A DNA stretch of 64,000 nucleotides from Paenibacillus polygoni (lineage in GTDB: Bacteria > Bacillota > Bacilli > Paenibacillales > Paenibacillaceae), in assembly GCF_030263935.1 (NCBI RefSeq), contig NZ_CP127162.1:22501-86500 (forward strand), in the 5' to 3' direction. The translations under genes were made by a program, and so were the position numbers. Below, one piece after another: positions 37,916 to 47,540 of the stretch. Below the pieces are notes generated by a model, which saw nothing but the letters and a program-made list of their open reading frames with translations, was not told the DNA's origin and did not search any database. The first letter of the stretch is position 1, and each line of letters opens with the position of its first letter.

Positions 37916-38446
37916 ATGGCAATTGAAGTGGGCACCAAATTAGAGGGCAAAGTGACAGGCATCACGCATTTCGGAGCATTCGTGGATCTGTCTGGAGGTG
38001 TCACGGGTCTCGTTCACATCTCGGAAATCGCTGACAATTATGTCAAAGACGTCAACGATCATTTGAAAGTTAATGATACGGTAACTGTTAAGGTTATCAA
38101 TGTTGACAAGGACGGAAAGATTGGACTTTCAATCAAGCAGGCGGTTGACCGTCCAGCAGGTGAAGTACAACAGCAAGCTCGTCCACCAAGAACACCAAGA
38201 CCGGAACGTACCGGAGGAGATAGAGAGCGATTTAGCGGCGGCGCTGGTAACAGTGGCGGCGGCAGCTATAACAATCGTGAACGGGGAGGGCGTCCTTACA
38301 AACCTTCTGCCGGCAAGCCTTCGTTTGGCAAGCCTTCATTTGAGGATAAAATGTCACGCTTTCTGAAAGACAGTGAAGAGCGGATTTCGTCGTTGAAGAA
38401 GAACACCGAAGGTAAACGCGGAGGTCGCGGCGCAAAACGCGTGTAA
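37916..38446 (+). CDS. yabR: S1 RNA-binding domain protein YabR
   Basis: Start at ATG 37916 (MAIEVGTKLEGKVTGITHFG) after AAGGGAGGA; the frame upstream has no homology. 176 residues. One S1 domain (about 5-75, GAFVDLSGGVTGLVHISEIADNYVKDV...KIGLSIKQ), then a disordered RGG/proline-rich region (RPPRTPRPERTGGDRERFSGG and on) and a conserved KMSRFLKDSEERISSLKKNTEGKRGGRGAKR tail. B. subtilis YabR is about 128 aa, so the glycine-rich insert is longer here. Probably a ribosome-associated RNA binder. Confidence 0.92.
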   Translation: MAIEVGTKLEGKVTGITHFGAFVDLSGGVTGLVHISEIADNYVKDVNDHLKVNDTVTVKVINVDKDGKIGLSIKQAVDRPAGEVQQQARPPRTPRPERTGGDRERFSGGAGNSGGGSYNNRERGGRPYKPSAGKPSFGKPSFEDKMSRFLKDSEERISSLKKNTEGKRGGRGAKRV

Positions 38447-38489
38447 GTCACCAACCTGATCTTGCATATATAAGTACGTGAATAGAGAG

Positions 38490-38521
38490 AACCGCAGACT
38501 TTAGAGTCTGCGGTTTTTTTG
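38490..38521 (+). terminator. intrinsic terminator after yabR
   Basis: AACCGCAGACT/AGTCTGCGGTT perfect 11-bp stem with TTAG loop, then T run. The following 38522-38700 holds nothing recognisable; no tRNA genes are present here, unlike B. subtilis. Confidence 0.95.
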
Positions 38522-38705
38522 TCGCATCTCAAGAATCGTCCGACATGTTTCAAGCTAGTTCCAGTATTCTCATTCCATATCGCTACCATTTTATGACTAC
38601 GGAAAGAATGACTCGGCAAGCGCTGAAATTGTCATAACGCTCTTTAAACCTATATGGGCTGTCCTTTTAATTCGCAACTCTGTTATTTCGCAGACCCCCT
38701 ATTTT

Positions 38706-38772
38706 TGTCGGAAATTTCTTTTTGTGACATCTTAGTTTCTGACAAACTTTCACAGAACAAGCTGACTATAAT
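38706..38772 (+). promoter_or_regulatory. candidate Spo0A-activated spoIIE promoter with 22-bp spacer
   Basis: CTGACA (38739-38744) and TATAAT (38767-38772) are separated by 22 bp, the abnormal spacing known for Spo0A~P-activated sigma-A promoters such as spoIIG and spoIIE. Spo0A-like sequences TGTCGGA (38706-38712) and, on the reverse strand over the -35, TTTGTCAGAA lie nearby; both are imperfect. Confidence 0.6.
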
Positions 38773-38811
38773 GGGAAACATCAAATCAAACATTGGGGAG
38801 CGAAGCGAAAC

Positions 38812-41316
38812 ATGGACAAGTGGAATGTAATACCTTTTCCAGGAATCAAAGCTGGTAAACGGGGAAAAGAGCTGCGTGCCGATGTAAGCATGAGGATGAA
38901 GACATGGATAGGATCCTTGCGAGCCGTACAGATCATATCTGAAAAGAAATGGATGATTCTGCTGACGGTGATGGGTTTTTTGCTAGGAAAGGCTATGATA
39001 TTAGACGAGCTCTCACCATTTGCCATAGCCTACTTTGCGGTTATTTTATTCTTGAGAAGGGATTTCTTAATTCCCGTGGGAGCCGCGATTCTCGCCGGCA
39101 GTTTTTTCTCGCCTTATCCAACCTTCTTTATCATCGCTGCCGAACTAGGAATCTTTTATCTGCTGTACAAAGGACTCTCCTCTTTTGGGAAAACCGAATT
39201 ATCTTATGCGCCTGTCATGGTTTTTACCTCGGCTTTTATGGTGAATTTGTTTACCGTCCTGATCGGACCCTCATTCACATGGTACGCGGTCCTAATGATG
39301 ACTATCGATGCGGTGCTGAGCTTTGTACTCACCATGGTGTTCATACAGGCGATCCCCATCTTTACTTATCGGAAAAAGAATGTAAACCTCCGCAGCGAGG
39401 AGATCCTGTGTCTAATCATTTTACTGGCATCCGTCATGACAGGAGCGGTTGGGTTTACGGTCTACCACTTATCAGCTGAAAATGTACTATCTAGATATCT
39501 GTTACTCCTCTTTGCCTTTGTAGGCGGGGCACCGCTTGGTGCGTCAGTAGGTGTACTTACGGGACTGATCTTAAGCCTGGCGAATATGTCAGCCATCTAT
39601 CAGATGAGCTTGCTTGCATTTGCAGGGATGTTGGCCGGAATGATGAAGGAAGGAAAAAAACTAGGTGTATCTCTAGGGATGCTGCTTGGATCCTCCATCT
39701 TATCTATCTATTTAGGGGGAACCGGAGATGTAATCACATCGACGTATGAGAGCTGTGCTGCCATTCTTCTTTTTTTACTGACGCCTAAAAGCATGTTACA
39801 AGTTATTTCTAAATATGTACCTGGGACACAGGATCACAGCTATTCACAGCATGAATACGCGAAACGGATCAGGGACCTGACTGCCGAGCGGGTCGATCGT
39901 TTTTCACAAGTGTTTAAGCAGCTATCTAAGAGTTTTGATCAGATGTCCGGGGTTAATGAGATGGGACAAGGACAACAGGATATGGAACATTTTATGAATG
40001 CTGTTGCAGAAGGGACCTGCACATCTTGTTTTAAACAAGAGCAGTGTTGGGACGGCAAGTTCTATCAGACCTATAAGTATATGACAGAAATGATGACTTC
40101 AATTGAAGAAAATCCGAATTTTCAGGCAAAGGATATTCCGGCATCCTGGACAAAAAGTTGTGCTAAGACAGGCGCTGTACTTGATGTGATGAAGCGTCAG
40201 TACGGGCTACACCAAGATAATATGCAATGGAAACGCCAAATATACGACAGTAGAATGCTTGTAGCAGAACAATTATCCGGCGTGTCTCAGGTAATGGAGG
40301 ACCTGGCACGGGAAATACAGCGCGAAACAAAGGTAATGCACAAGCAGGAGGAACAGATTAGATCAGCACTTGAGCAGCTAGGTTTGTCCATCCATAGTAT
40401 CGATATTATTAACCTGGACGCAGGGAAAGTCGAGATTGAGATTGTACATGCCTATACGAAAGGATTTGATGAATGCCGAAAAATTATTGCTCCGCTTTTA
40501 TCTGATATTATTGGTGAGCATATTGCAGTTGTAGAAGAAACAATGACTCTTCCGAAGCAGGGGCTTGCAACTGTAACTTTCGGATCAGCGAAGACATATG
40601 AAGTCACAACAGGCGTAGCTGGAGCAGCCAAGGGTGGAGGCCTTCTTTCGGGCGACAGCTTCAGCACAGTTGAACTTGGCAACGGCACCTTTGTTGTCGC
40701 ACTCAGTGACGGTATGGGAAATGGAGAACGGGCAAGGCTTGAGAGCAGTACTGCTCTTGGTATCCTGGAACAGCTGCTACAATCAGGTATGGATGCAAAA
40801 CTTGCCATCAAATCAGTTAATTCTATACTGATGCTTAGGTCTACAGAGGAATTTTTTGCGACTGTGGATATGGCGCTCATTGATCAGTATTCAGCACAGA
40901 CAACATTTATGAAGATAGGATCTACTCCAAGCTTCATTAAAAGAGGAGAAGAGGTAATTCCGATATCAGCAAGTAATCTTCCTGTTGGCATTATTAAAGA
41001 TATAGAGGTTGATCTAGTCACTACGCAGCTGCTTCCAGGGGATATCGTCATTATGATGACAGATGGTATATATGATGCACCCGGGTACGCTGTAAATAAA
41101 GAAATGTGGATGAAACGGATGATTCAGGAGATGGATAGTGAAGATCCACAAGAAATTGCCGATATCTTATTAGAGCGTGTCATTCGTTATCAGCAGAATA
41201 AGATTCATGATGACATGACCGTTGTCGTTGGTAAAGTGGATCATTTTAACCCTGAATGGGCCACACTTCGTATCCCGGGTATTGATCGGATGGAACGTCC
41301 TAGGACAGTCAGCTGA
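38812..41316 (+). CDS. spoIIE: stage II sporulation protein E, SpoIIAA-P phosphatase
   Basis: 834 residues. N-terminal region I has about ten membrane helices (about 44-335), region II is a coiled-coil/FtsZ-interacting part (about 340-590), and region III is a PP2C-family serine phosphatase with GGGLLSGDSFSTVEL, ALSDGMGNGERAR (about 629-641), SVNSILMLRS and IVIMMTDGIYDAPG (about 744-757). It dephosphorylates SpoIIAA to free sigma-F in the forespore and localises to the polar septum. AAACATTGGGGAGCG precedes the ATG. Confidence 0.98.
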   Translation: MDKWNVIPFPGIKAGKRGKELRADVSMRMKTWIGSLRAVQIISEKKWMILLTVMGFLLGKAMILDELSPFAIAYFAVILFLRRDFLIPVGAAILAGSFFSPYPTFFIIAAELGIFYLLYKGLSSFGKTELSYAPVMVFTSAFMVNLFTVLIGPSFTWYAVLMMTIDAVLSFVLTMVFIQAIPIFTYRKKNVNLRSEEILCLIILLASVMTGAVGFTVYHLSAENVLSRYLLLLFAFVGGAPLGASVGVLTGLILSLANMSAIYQMSLLAFAGMLAGMMKEGKKLGVSLGMLLGSSILSIYLGGTGDVITSTYESCAAILLFLLTPKSMLQVISKYVPGTQDHSYSQHEYAKRIRDLTAERVDRFSQVFKQLSKSFDQMSGVNEMGQGQQDMEHFMNAVAEGTCTSCFKQEQCWDGKFYQTYKYMTEMMTSIEENPNFQAKDIPASWTKSCAKTGAVLDVMKRQYGLHQDNMQWKRQIYDSRMLVAEQLSGVSQVMEDLAREIQRETKVMHKQEEQIRSALEQLGLSIHSIDIINLDAGKVEIEIVHAYTKGFDECRKIIAPLLSDIIGEHIAVVEETMTLPKQGLATVTFGSAKTYEVTTGVAGAAKGGGLLSGDSFSTVELGNGTFVVALSDGMGNGERARLESSTALGILEQLLQSGMDAKLAIKSVNSILMLRSTEEFFATVDMALIDQYSAQTTFMKIGSTPSFIKRGEEVIPISASNLPVGIIKDIEVDLVTTQLLPGDIVIMMTDGIYDAPGYAVNKEMWMKRMIQEMDSEDPQEIADILLERVIRYQQNKIHDDMTVVVGKVDHFNPEWATLRIPGIDRMERPRTVS

Positions 41317-41412
41317 TCCGTGGATATTTAATATAGAAGGAAAGTCCTCGTTTGAACCCAACCTATTATGGAAATAATAGGAAGAAGTTCGAGACTAAAG
41401 GGGATGAGAAAG

Positions 41413-42165
41413 ATGAAGCAAATTTTACTCATAACAGACGGATGCTCTAATGTTGGTTCAAATCCAGTACTTGCTGCTGCAAATGCCTTGGAGGAAGGCA
41501 TTACGGTGAATGTAGTGGGCGTGGTGGATTATGGAACCATTGGTGACCTTGGGGGACAAGAGATTGAAGCGATTGCGAAAGCAGGGGGTGGAATAAGCCG
41601 GATTGTAGGTACACCCATATTAGCAAAAACCATGCAGATGATGACGCGAAAAACAGTGGTTCAGACCATTGAACTAGCGGTTAATAAAGAGCTTAAACAA
41701 ATTCTGGGCAAAAGTGCGGGCAGTATTGCGGAACTTCCTTTGCATCAGCGCGCAGAGGTGGTTCAAGTACTGGATCATTTGACAGAGACAACACCGCTTC
41801 AAGTTGCCTTACTTATCGATGCAAGTGCTAGTATGAAGCCGAAGCTCGCTGCCGTTGAAGAAGGAATTCGAGATTTGATGCTCAGCCTTCAAGCGCGTGA
41901 AGGAAGAAGTCAGATCTCTGTATTTCATTTTCCTGGGAGACAAGGCAGTGAAGATGCAGTACTTGATATCAAATGGACAAGCGACATGAACGCACTTCGA
42001 TCGGTTTTTACTAAGCTGGATATGAGAGGTGCGACACCTACCGGGCCTGCAATATTAAAGGTGATTGATTATTATCGTTATGGTACACTAAACGAGAATG
42101 ACCTGTATGATCGCGATTACGGAGCAAAAGAAGGGATGCATGGTGACTATGCCGCTGGATCCTGA
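41413..42165 (+). CDS. yabS: VWA-domain protein YabS
   Basis: Start at ATG 41413 (MKQILLITDGCSN), 8 bases after AAAGGGG; ATG 41404 abuts that site. 250 residues. N-terminal ITDGCSNVGSNP and a C-terminal von Willebrand A fold with the MIDAS-like LLIDASASM (about 134-142; DxSxS kept) and GATPTGPA. Metal-dependent protein interaction is likely; role unknown. Overlaps yabT, a Ser/Thr kinase, suggesting that the two act together, as the pair is conserved after spoIIE. Confidence 0.9.
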   Translation: MKQILLITDGCSNVGSNPVLAAANALEEGITVNVVGVVDYGTIGDLGGQEIEAIAKAGGGISRIVGTPILAKTMQMMTRKTVVQTIELAVNKELKQILGKSAGSIAELPLHQRAEVVQVLDHLTETTPLQVALLIDASASMKPKLAAVEEGIRDLMLSLQAREGRSQISVFHFPGRQGSEDAVLDIKWTSDMNALRSVFTKLDMRGATPTGPAILKVIDYYRYGTLNENDLYDRDYGAKEGMHGDYAAGS

Positions 42166-43087
42166 TCTTACTCCTGGAACTGTAGTTATCGGCAAATGGA
42201 AGAATAATAAATATATTATTCAGAGAGTGCTGGGTAAGGGAGCGAATGGGATCGTTTATTTGGTTCAGCGTGAACCGGGTGGAGGCCGGTATGCGCTCAA
42301 GATGGGTTTTAATCCACTTGATTTGCAGTCGGAGATTAATGTTCTTACTTCATTAGCGAAGAAGGATCATCACCTTGGAGGTAGGAATGGCTTCTCTTCC
42401 TATTTAAAAGAAGTCGATAATTACCAGGTCGGCGGAAGAGAAATTTCTTTTTATGTCATGACCTATGTCAGAGGTGAGCCGCTTCATTTATTTATCCGTA
42501 GGAATGGACCAGAATGGATGATGCTTGTCGGGCTTCGAATTTTAAAAAAGCTTGCTGAGCTGCACCGGTTAGGATATATATTCTGTGACTTGAAGCCGCA
42601 AAATGTACTTGTTTCTTCATATGGTGAGGTGGAGCTCATCGATTATGGAGGAGCGAGTCCTGTAGGACGCAGTGTAAAGCAGTTCACAGAGTGGTATGAT
42701 AGAGGGTACTGGAATGCAGGCAGCCGTGTCGCAGACCAGAAATATGATGTGTTTTCCTTTGCCCTTCTTCTTATTCATCTTCTGGAGGGAGAAGAATTAA
42801 GAAGGACTACTGGAAACAGTCTCCCTCAATTAAGAGGAATACCTGCCCTTTTAACTATCATTCATAAGAGTGAGCGGCTAGCGTCATATAGAAGTTGGCT
42901 TCAAAAGGCAATACAGGGTGATTATGACGATGCTGAGGATGCCTTCTTATCGTGGAAAAAGCAAGTCTACAGAGTAAGAAGCGGACCTAAGAACGCTTCA
43001 TCAGAACCAACCCCAGGATGGTTAATTCCATCTTTTGCGTTATCAGCTCTAATTATGGCTGGGGCAGTGATCCTCATGCTTCGCTAA
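42140..43087 (+). CDS. yabT: membrane-anchored serine/threonine kinase YabT
   Basis: Start uncertain: ATG 42140, GTG 42143 or ATG 42149 (MPLDPDLTPGTVVIGKW), all after AAGAAGGG; 315 residues from the first. Hanks-type kinase: glycine loop LGKGANGIVYLV, lysine in YALKMGF, catalytic loop CDLKPQNV in place of HRDLKxxN, and metal motif IDYGG in place of DFG. A single C-terminal membrane helix (IPSFALSALIMAGAVILML) anchors it, with no PASTA domain. B. subtilis YabT is activated by DNA and phosphorylates RecA during spore development. Overlaps yabS by 26 bp. Confidence 0.93.
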   Translation: MVTMPLDPDLTPGTVVIGKWKNNKYIIQRVLGKGANGIVYLVQREPGGGRYALKMGFNPLDLQSEINVLTSLAKKDHHLGGRNGFSSYLKEVDNYQVGGREISFYVMTYVRGEPLHLFIRRNGPEWMMLVGLRILKKLAELHRLGYIFCDLKPQNVLVSSYGEVELIDYGGASPVGRSVKQFTEWYDRGYWNAGSRVADQKYDVFSFALLLIHLLEGEELRRTTGNSLPQLRGIPALLTIIHKSERLASYRSWLQKAIQGDYDDAEDAFLSWKKQVYRVRSGPKNASSEPTPGWLIPSFALSALIMAGAVILMLR

Positions 43088-43137
43088 AATTAGAGGGTAC
43101 ATACCTTGAAATATCTGAGTTAGAAAAGAGGAACATC

Positions 43138-44550
43138 ATGAAAGGACCGAAACTTGAACCTACGGTAATGCAAATTGCTGCTACAGCAGAGGAGTATCAA
43201 TTGTGGAAACCGGGTCACCGGATTGTAGTCGCAGTATCCGGTGGGGCGGATTCTGTGGCTCTTTTACATATTCTTCATCAAATATCTCTCTACCGTACAC
43301 CGCTCACCTTGATCTGTGCCCATGTACATCATGGGTATCGTGCAGAGTCGGATGCTGAAGCCGAGCTGGTACAAAAATATGCGGAATCGATGCACATCCC
43401 CTTTGAAATGGTTCATCTAAATATGCCGAAATATTTAGAGGAGACAGGGCGCAACTCACAGGATGCGGCACGTGAAAGAAGATATGCTTTTCTTCATCAA
43501 GTCGCAGAGAAGTATAAGGCAGACAGCATTGCTCTGGCACATCATGCCGATGATCAGGCCGAGACGGTTATGCTGCATATGCTGCGAGGAAGCGGTGCTT
43601 CGGGACTTTCAGGTATGAAAATCAAACGAACTGAAAAAAACGTGGAACTTATTAGGCCATGTTTACGTATTACCAAGACGGACTTGGAAAAGCTCTGTGA
43701 AAAAGAAGAGCTTCCCTATCTCATTGATAGTAGTAATATGAATCGTAAATATCTTAGAAATGTAATCCGACTGGATGTGCTTCCTTTTTTGGGGCAATAT
43801 AATGGGCAGATAAAGGAATCTCTTTATCGGATGGCCGAAGTGATCGGCACAGAAGATGACTATATGGAAGCAGCTGCAGAGCAAACCTTTGCTGATATGG
43901 TCATGAAGTCAGGTGATCAACTCACCTTTTCTGTGCCTGCGTTTAAGGGGCTACATGTCGCTTTACAACGAAGGCTCATTAAATTAATATTAAATTATCT
44001 GCCTTCAAACGATGATTTTGCTACTTTTTCAAGAATAGAATCCATACGTAAGGGAGTGGTTCAGACCGAACCGACGACTTGGATTCTTGATATAGGTCAG
44101 GGTATCGTTTGTATGCGGGAATATAACAGTATTATTTTTACTGCCCGGAAGTCTGTATCTGAGCATTACAGTTATCAGTTGCATTCTCCAGATGGAGAAT
44201 CATTTCTCTATCTGAATGAGATTAAAAGAACCATTCATTTGGCTCATTCAAAGGGGATGTGCAGGCCGCTTTCTGCTAATGAAGCACAGTTTGATTTGAG
44301 CAAACTTCATTGGCCGCTTACCGTAAGAGCACGATTGCCTGGAGATACCATGAAAGTAATGGGATTAAACGGAAGTAAAAAGGTGAAAGATATTTTTATC
44401 GACGCCAAAATTCCGCCGTCCCTGCGTTCTCGTATCCCCCTCGTGTGTGATGTTGAAGGAAACATCCTCTGGATTCCGGGCGTAAGACGCTCCATCCATG
44501 CTCCCGTTACCGATCAATCTGCACAGGTCATTCAAATGTGGATCGAGTAG
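43138..44550 (+). CDS. tilS: tRNA(Ile)-lysidine synthetase
   Basis: Converts C34 of tRNA(Ile2) CAU to lysidine. Start at ATG 43138 (MKGPKLEPTVMQIAATAEEY), 6 bases after AAGAGGAA; the frame upstream overlaps yabT and lacks homology. 470 residues. N-type PP-loop VAVSGGADSVALL (31-43), then HVHHGYRAES and HHADDQAETVMLHMLRGSGASGLSGM, a TilS substrate-binding domain and the C-terminal domain (VRARLPGDTMKVMG, KKVKDIFIDAKIP). Precedes hprT as in Bacillus. Confidence 0.97.
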   Translation: MKGPKLEPTVMQIAATAEEYQLWKPGHRIVVAVSGGADSVALLHILHQISLYRTPLTLICAHVHHGYRAESDAEAELVQKYAESMHIPFEMVHLNMPKYLEETGRNSQDAARERRYAFLHQVAEKYKADSIALAHHADDQAETVMLHMLRGSGASGLSGMKIKRTEKNVELIRPCLRITKTDLEKLCEKEELPYLIDSSNMNRKYLRNVIRLDVLPFLGQYNGQIKESLYRMAEVIGTEDDYMEAAAEQTFADMVMKSGDQLTFSVPAFKGLHVALQRRLIKLILNYLPSNDDFATFSRIESIRKGVVQTEPTTWILDIGQGIVCMREYNSIIFTARKSVSEHYSYQLHSPDGESFLYLNEIKRTIHLAHSKGMCRPLSANEAQFDLSKLHWPLTVRARLPGDTMKVMGLNGSKKVKDIFIDAKIPPSLRSRIPLVCDVEGNILWIPGVRRSIHAPVTDQSAQVIQMWIE

Positions 44551-44625
44551 CTATTACGCGCAGACGGTTGGCAGTAATGGTGCAGATAAGACTTTCATAG
44601 TATAACTTTAGGGGGTTCACTAACG

Positions 44626-45165
44626 TTGCAGAACGATATTCAAGAAATTTTAATTAGTGAAGAAGAAATTCAAGGTAAAATCAAGGAATTAGGCGAAGTA
44701 TTAAGCAAGGAATTCGCTGATCGTAATCCTTTAGTGATTTGTGTACTTAAAGGTGCGTTTATATTTATGGCTGATTTGGTTAAAAACATAACAGTGCCTC
44801 TTGAAATGGACTTTATGGCTGTATCAAGTTATGGCGCTTCTACCAAGTCTTCCGGTGTAGTCAAGATCATCAAGGATTTAGACCAATCCGTTGAGGGCCG
44901 GGATGTTCTTATTGTAGAAGATATTATCGACAGCGGGCTTACGCTAAGCCATCTGATTGAACTTCTACGGAACAGAGGTGCTAAATCGACAACGGTGGTT
45001 ACCTTGTTTGATAAGCCGTCTGGCCGTTCTGTTGATCTTGAAGCGGATTATACGGGCTTTGTCCTGCCAGATGCATTTGTAGTTGGCTACGGTTTGGATT
45101 ATGCTGAACATTACCGGAACCTGCCTTATATCGGGATTCTGAAACCGGAGATTTACAGTAACTAA
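44626..45165 (+). CDS. hprT: hypoxanthine phosphoribosyltransferase
   Basis: Salvages hypoxanthine and guanine with PRPP. 179 residues, normal length. TTG start at 44626 behind TTAGGGGGTT. PRPP loop [17 protein letters not shown] (91-107), [10 protein letters not shown] (45-54), [12 protein letters not shown] flexible loop (67-78), and the C-terminal [23 protein letters not shown]. In Bacillus, HprT and TilS interact and regulate ftsH, the next gene. Confidence 0.97.
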   Translation: MQNDIQEILISEEEIQGKIKELGEVLSKEFADRNPLVICVLKGAFIFMADLVKNITVPLEMDFMAVSSYGASTKSSGVVKIIKDLDQSVEGRDVLIVEDIIDSGLTLSHLIELLRNRGAKSTTVVTLFDKPSGRSVDLEADYTGFVLPDAFVVGYGLDYAEHYRNLPYIGILKPEIYSN

Positions 45166-45265
45166 AATCCCGGCAGAATAATGATAGAATCGCGTTTGCC
45201 CATTTGTTGAGAAGGGCAGAATGGCTATGGTAAAATAACTAAGGTGTCTCGAGAGGAGGTAGGGG

Positions 45266-47302
45266 ATGAATCGGTTCATCCGGAATTCTGGTTTTTATCT
45301 AATTTTATTTTTAGTTGTAGTCGGCATCTACCAGGTTATTAATGGTGGAAGTGAAGCGGCTGATACCCCTAAATACAACGAGTTTCGTCAGGAATTATCT
45401 GCAAATAACGTAGAGAATTTAAGCATTCAGTTTGATGGATATGCTTACCAGGTAACGGGACAGTATGTAACCCCGCCTGCTGAAAAAGCCAAGAACTTTA
45501 TTACTTACATTCCTGCTACGGATGCTGCAGTCCAAGAAATTGCAGATGCCAGTGAAGCGAACGGAATAGCAATGGAAGCGAAACCGATGAAGGGTGACAG
45601 TATTTGGCTGACACTACTAACGTCGTTTATACCTCTTATTTTGATGTTTGTCCTCTTCTTCTTCCTGTTTAATCAGGCGCAAGGCGGCGGCGGCAAAGTG
45701 ATGAACTTTGGTAAGAGCCGTGCACGTTTATATAATGAAGAGAAGAAAAAAGTTACTTTTGAAGATGTTGCAGGAGCGGACGAAGAGAAGCAAGAGCTTG
45801 TCGAAGTTGTTGAGTTCCTGAAAGATCCTCGTAAATTCGCAGCAGTAGGTGCTAGAATTCCAAAAGGGGTTCTACTGAATGGTCCTCCGGGAACAGGTAA
45901 AACACTCCTTGCACGAGCTGTCGCTGGGGAAGCGGGCGTACCGTTCTTCAGTATCTCGGGTTCTGACTTCGTCGAAATGTTTGTCGGTGTCGGTGCATCC
46001 CGTGTGCGTGACTTGTTTGAAAATGCGAAGAAAAATGCTCCATGTATCATCTTTATTGATGAGATTGATGCGGTTGGTCGTCAGCGTGGTGCTGGACTCG
46101 GCGGTGGACATGATGAGCGTGAGCAGACACTAAACCAATTGCTCGTTGAGATGGATGGTTTCGGAGCAAACGAAGGTATTATTATCATTGCTGCAACAAA
46201 CCGTCAAGATATTCTTGACCCTGCACTTCTTCGTCCAGGTCGTTTTGACCGTCAAATTACAGTTGACCGTCCTGATGTAAAAGGCCGTGAAGCTGTTCTT
46301 AAAGTACATGCTCGTAACAAACCTCTTACTAAAGACGTGAAGATGGATGTAATCGCGAAGCGTACAACTGGATTTACAGGTGCAGATCTTGAGAACCTGC
46401 TTAATGAAGCAGCCCTTCTTGCTGCTAGACGTAATCGTAAAGATATTTCCATGCGTGAGATGGATGAAGCGATTGACCGTGTAATTGTTGGTACCGAGAA
46501 GAAGAGCCGCGTAGTAAGCGACCGGGAAAAACGGATTGTTGCTTTCCATGAAGCTGGTCACACGATTGTAGGTTACTTCCTCGAGCATGCTGATATGGTT
46601 CACAAAGTGACGATCGTTCCTCGTGGTCGTGCAGGCGGATATGTAATTATGATGCCAAAAGAAGATCGTATGCTGGCAACGAAACAAGAATTGCTTGATA
46701 AAGTAACAGGGTTACTAGGTGGTCGTGTATCTGAGGAACTGTTTATCGGTGAGATCGGTACAGGAGCCTATAGTGACTTCCAACAAGCTACAAGTATCGT
46801 TCGCAGCATGGTGATGGAATATGGTATGAGTGAAAAACTTGGACCACTACAATTTGGTAATTCCCAAGGTCAAGTATTCTTGGGTCGTGACTTCGGACAC
46901 GAGCCGAACTACAGTGATTCTATTGCATATGAGATCGATAAAGAAATGCACCGTATGGTTACAGAATGCTATGAGAAAGCAAAAGATTTGCTTACCAAGT
47001 ATTCTAAAGAGGTTCACCTTATTGCGGAAACTCTGCTTGAAAGAGAAACTCTTGATCTTGAAGATATCAAGCAGTTGATCGAAAACGGAGTAATTACGGA
47101 AAAAGAAGAAGGAAATACGGGAGGATCTTCTGAAGGCGGAGAACCTATTATCGACAATGTCGGTGATGTTAAAGTTCGCATTCAAGGAAAAGAGAACAAC
47201 GGCGGAACACCGGCGGAAGAAATTCCAAACCATGTTCCAAATCAGCCGGAGTCAGAATCTACACCTCCAACGGATCCAGACAATAACAAACCTACTTCAT
47301 AA
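45266..47302 (+). CDS. ftsH: ATP-dependent zinc metalloprotease FtsH
   Basis: Membrane AAA+ protease. 678 residues. Two membrane helices (about 9-26 and 113-135) flank an extracellular domain; Walker A GPPGTGKT (206-213), Walker B FIDEID (263-268), SRH with RPGRFDRQ, zinc site HEAGH (428-432) and third ligand Asp504. The C-terminal 45 residues are a disordered acidic/proline tail ([29 protein letters not shown]), longer than in B. subtilis (637 aa). AGAGGAGGTAGGGG precedes the ATG. Confidence 0.98.
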   Translation: MNRFIRNSGFYLILFLVVVGIYQVINGGSEAADTPKYNEFRQELSANNVENLSIQFDGYAYQVTGQYVTPPAEKAKNFITYIPATDAAVQEIADASEANGIAMEAKPMKGDSIWLTLLTSFIPLILMFVLFFFLFNQAQGGGGKVMNFGKSRARLYNEEKKKVTFEDVAGADEEKQELVEVVEFLKDPRKFAAVGARIPKGVLLNGPPGTGKTLLARAVAGEAGVPFFSISGSDFVEMFVGVGASRVRDLFENAKKNAPCIIFIDEIDAVGRQRGAGLGGGHDEREQTLNQLLVEMDGFGANEGIIIIAATNRQDILDPALLRPGRFDRQITVDRPDVKGREAVLKVHARNKPLTKDVKMDVIAKRTTGFTGADLENLLNEAALLAARRNRKDISMREMDEAIDRVIVGTEKKSRVVSDREKRIVAFHEAGHTIVGYFLEHADMVHKVTIVPRGRAGGYVIMMPKEDRMLATKQELLDKVTGLLGGRVSEELFIGEIGTGAYSDFQQATSIVRSMVMEYGMSEKLGPLQFGNSQGQVFLGRDFGHEPNYSDSIAYEIDKEMHRMVTECYEKAKDLLTKYSKEVHLIAETLLERETLDLEDIKQLIENGVITEKEEGNTGGSSEGGEPIIDNVGDVKVRIQGKENNGGTPAEEIPNHVPNQPESESTPPTDPDNNKPTS

Positions 47303-47316
47303 GGTTGCTATACACG

Positions 47317-47352
47317 AAAAACCGGAGAACAGCTGATGTTCTCCGGTTTTTT
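47317..47352 (+). terminator. intrinsic terminator after ftsH
   Basis: AAAACCGGAGAACA pairs with TGTTCTCCGGTTTT around GCTGA and continues into T residues. Confidence 0.95.
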
Positions 47353-47397
47353 GCGTTATTACATTCGTTTAGCTCTAAATTGCGTCTATTTTGTGAA

Positions 47398-47426
47398 TTG
47401 ACAGGGCAGGGTGCGCCGTGTAAATT
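47398..47426 (+). promoter_or_regulatory. candidate sigma-A promoter of nadABC
   Basis: TTGACA (47398-47403), 17 bp, TAAATT (47421-47426). Confidence 0.6.
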
Positions 47427-47427
47427 A

Positions 47428-47458
47428 GTTGTAAACAAAAGGAATTTTTGTATACGAC
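47428..47458. promoter_or_regulatory. imperfect inverted repeat at the nad transcription start (candidate operator)
   Basis: GTTGTAAACAAAA (47428-47440) and TTTTGTATACGAC (47446-47458) match at 11 of 13 positions as inverted arms 5 bp apart, directly after the -10 element. The place fits a repressor site; NAD genes in Firmicutes are commonly controlled by NiaR (YrxA), but I did not match its motif. Confidence 0.55.
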
Positions 47459-47540
47459 TTTGTGAATCGATTAACAAGCGGGGGCATACACTGCAAAGTG
47501 AACGTAGTATTTGCTATTTCATAAAAGGAGAGGGTCAACA

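Noticed and set aside
38447..38811. tRNA genes expected before spoIIE by comparison with B. subtilis
   Set aside because: No cloverleaf or T-psi-C motif (GGTTCRAnnCC) is present in this spacer.
40452..40880. Reverse-strand open frame inside spoIIE
   Set aside because: Shadow of the phosphatase domain with Ser/Pro-rich composition.
46130..46687. Long reverse-strand open frame (185 codons) inside ftsH
   Set aside because: Antisense shadow of a conserved gene, of atypical cysteine- and histidine-rich composition, without a ribosome-binding site.
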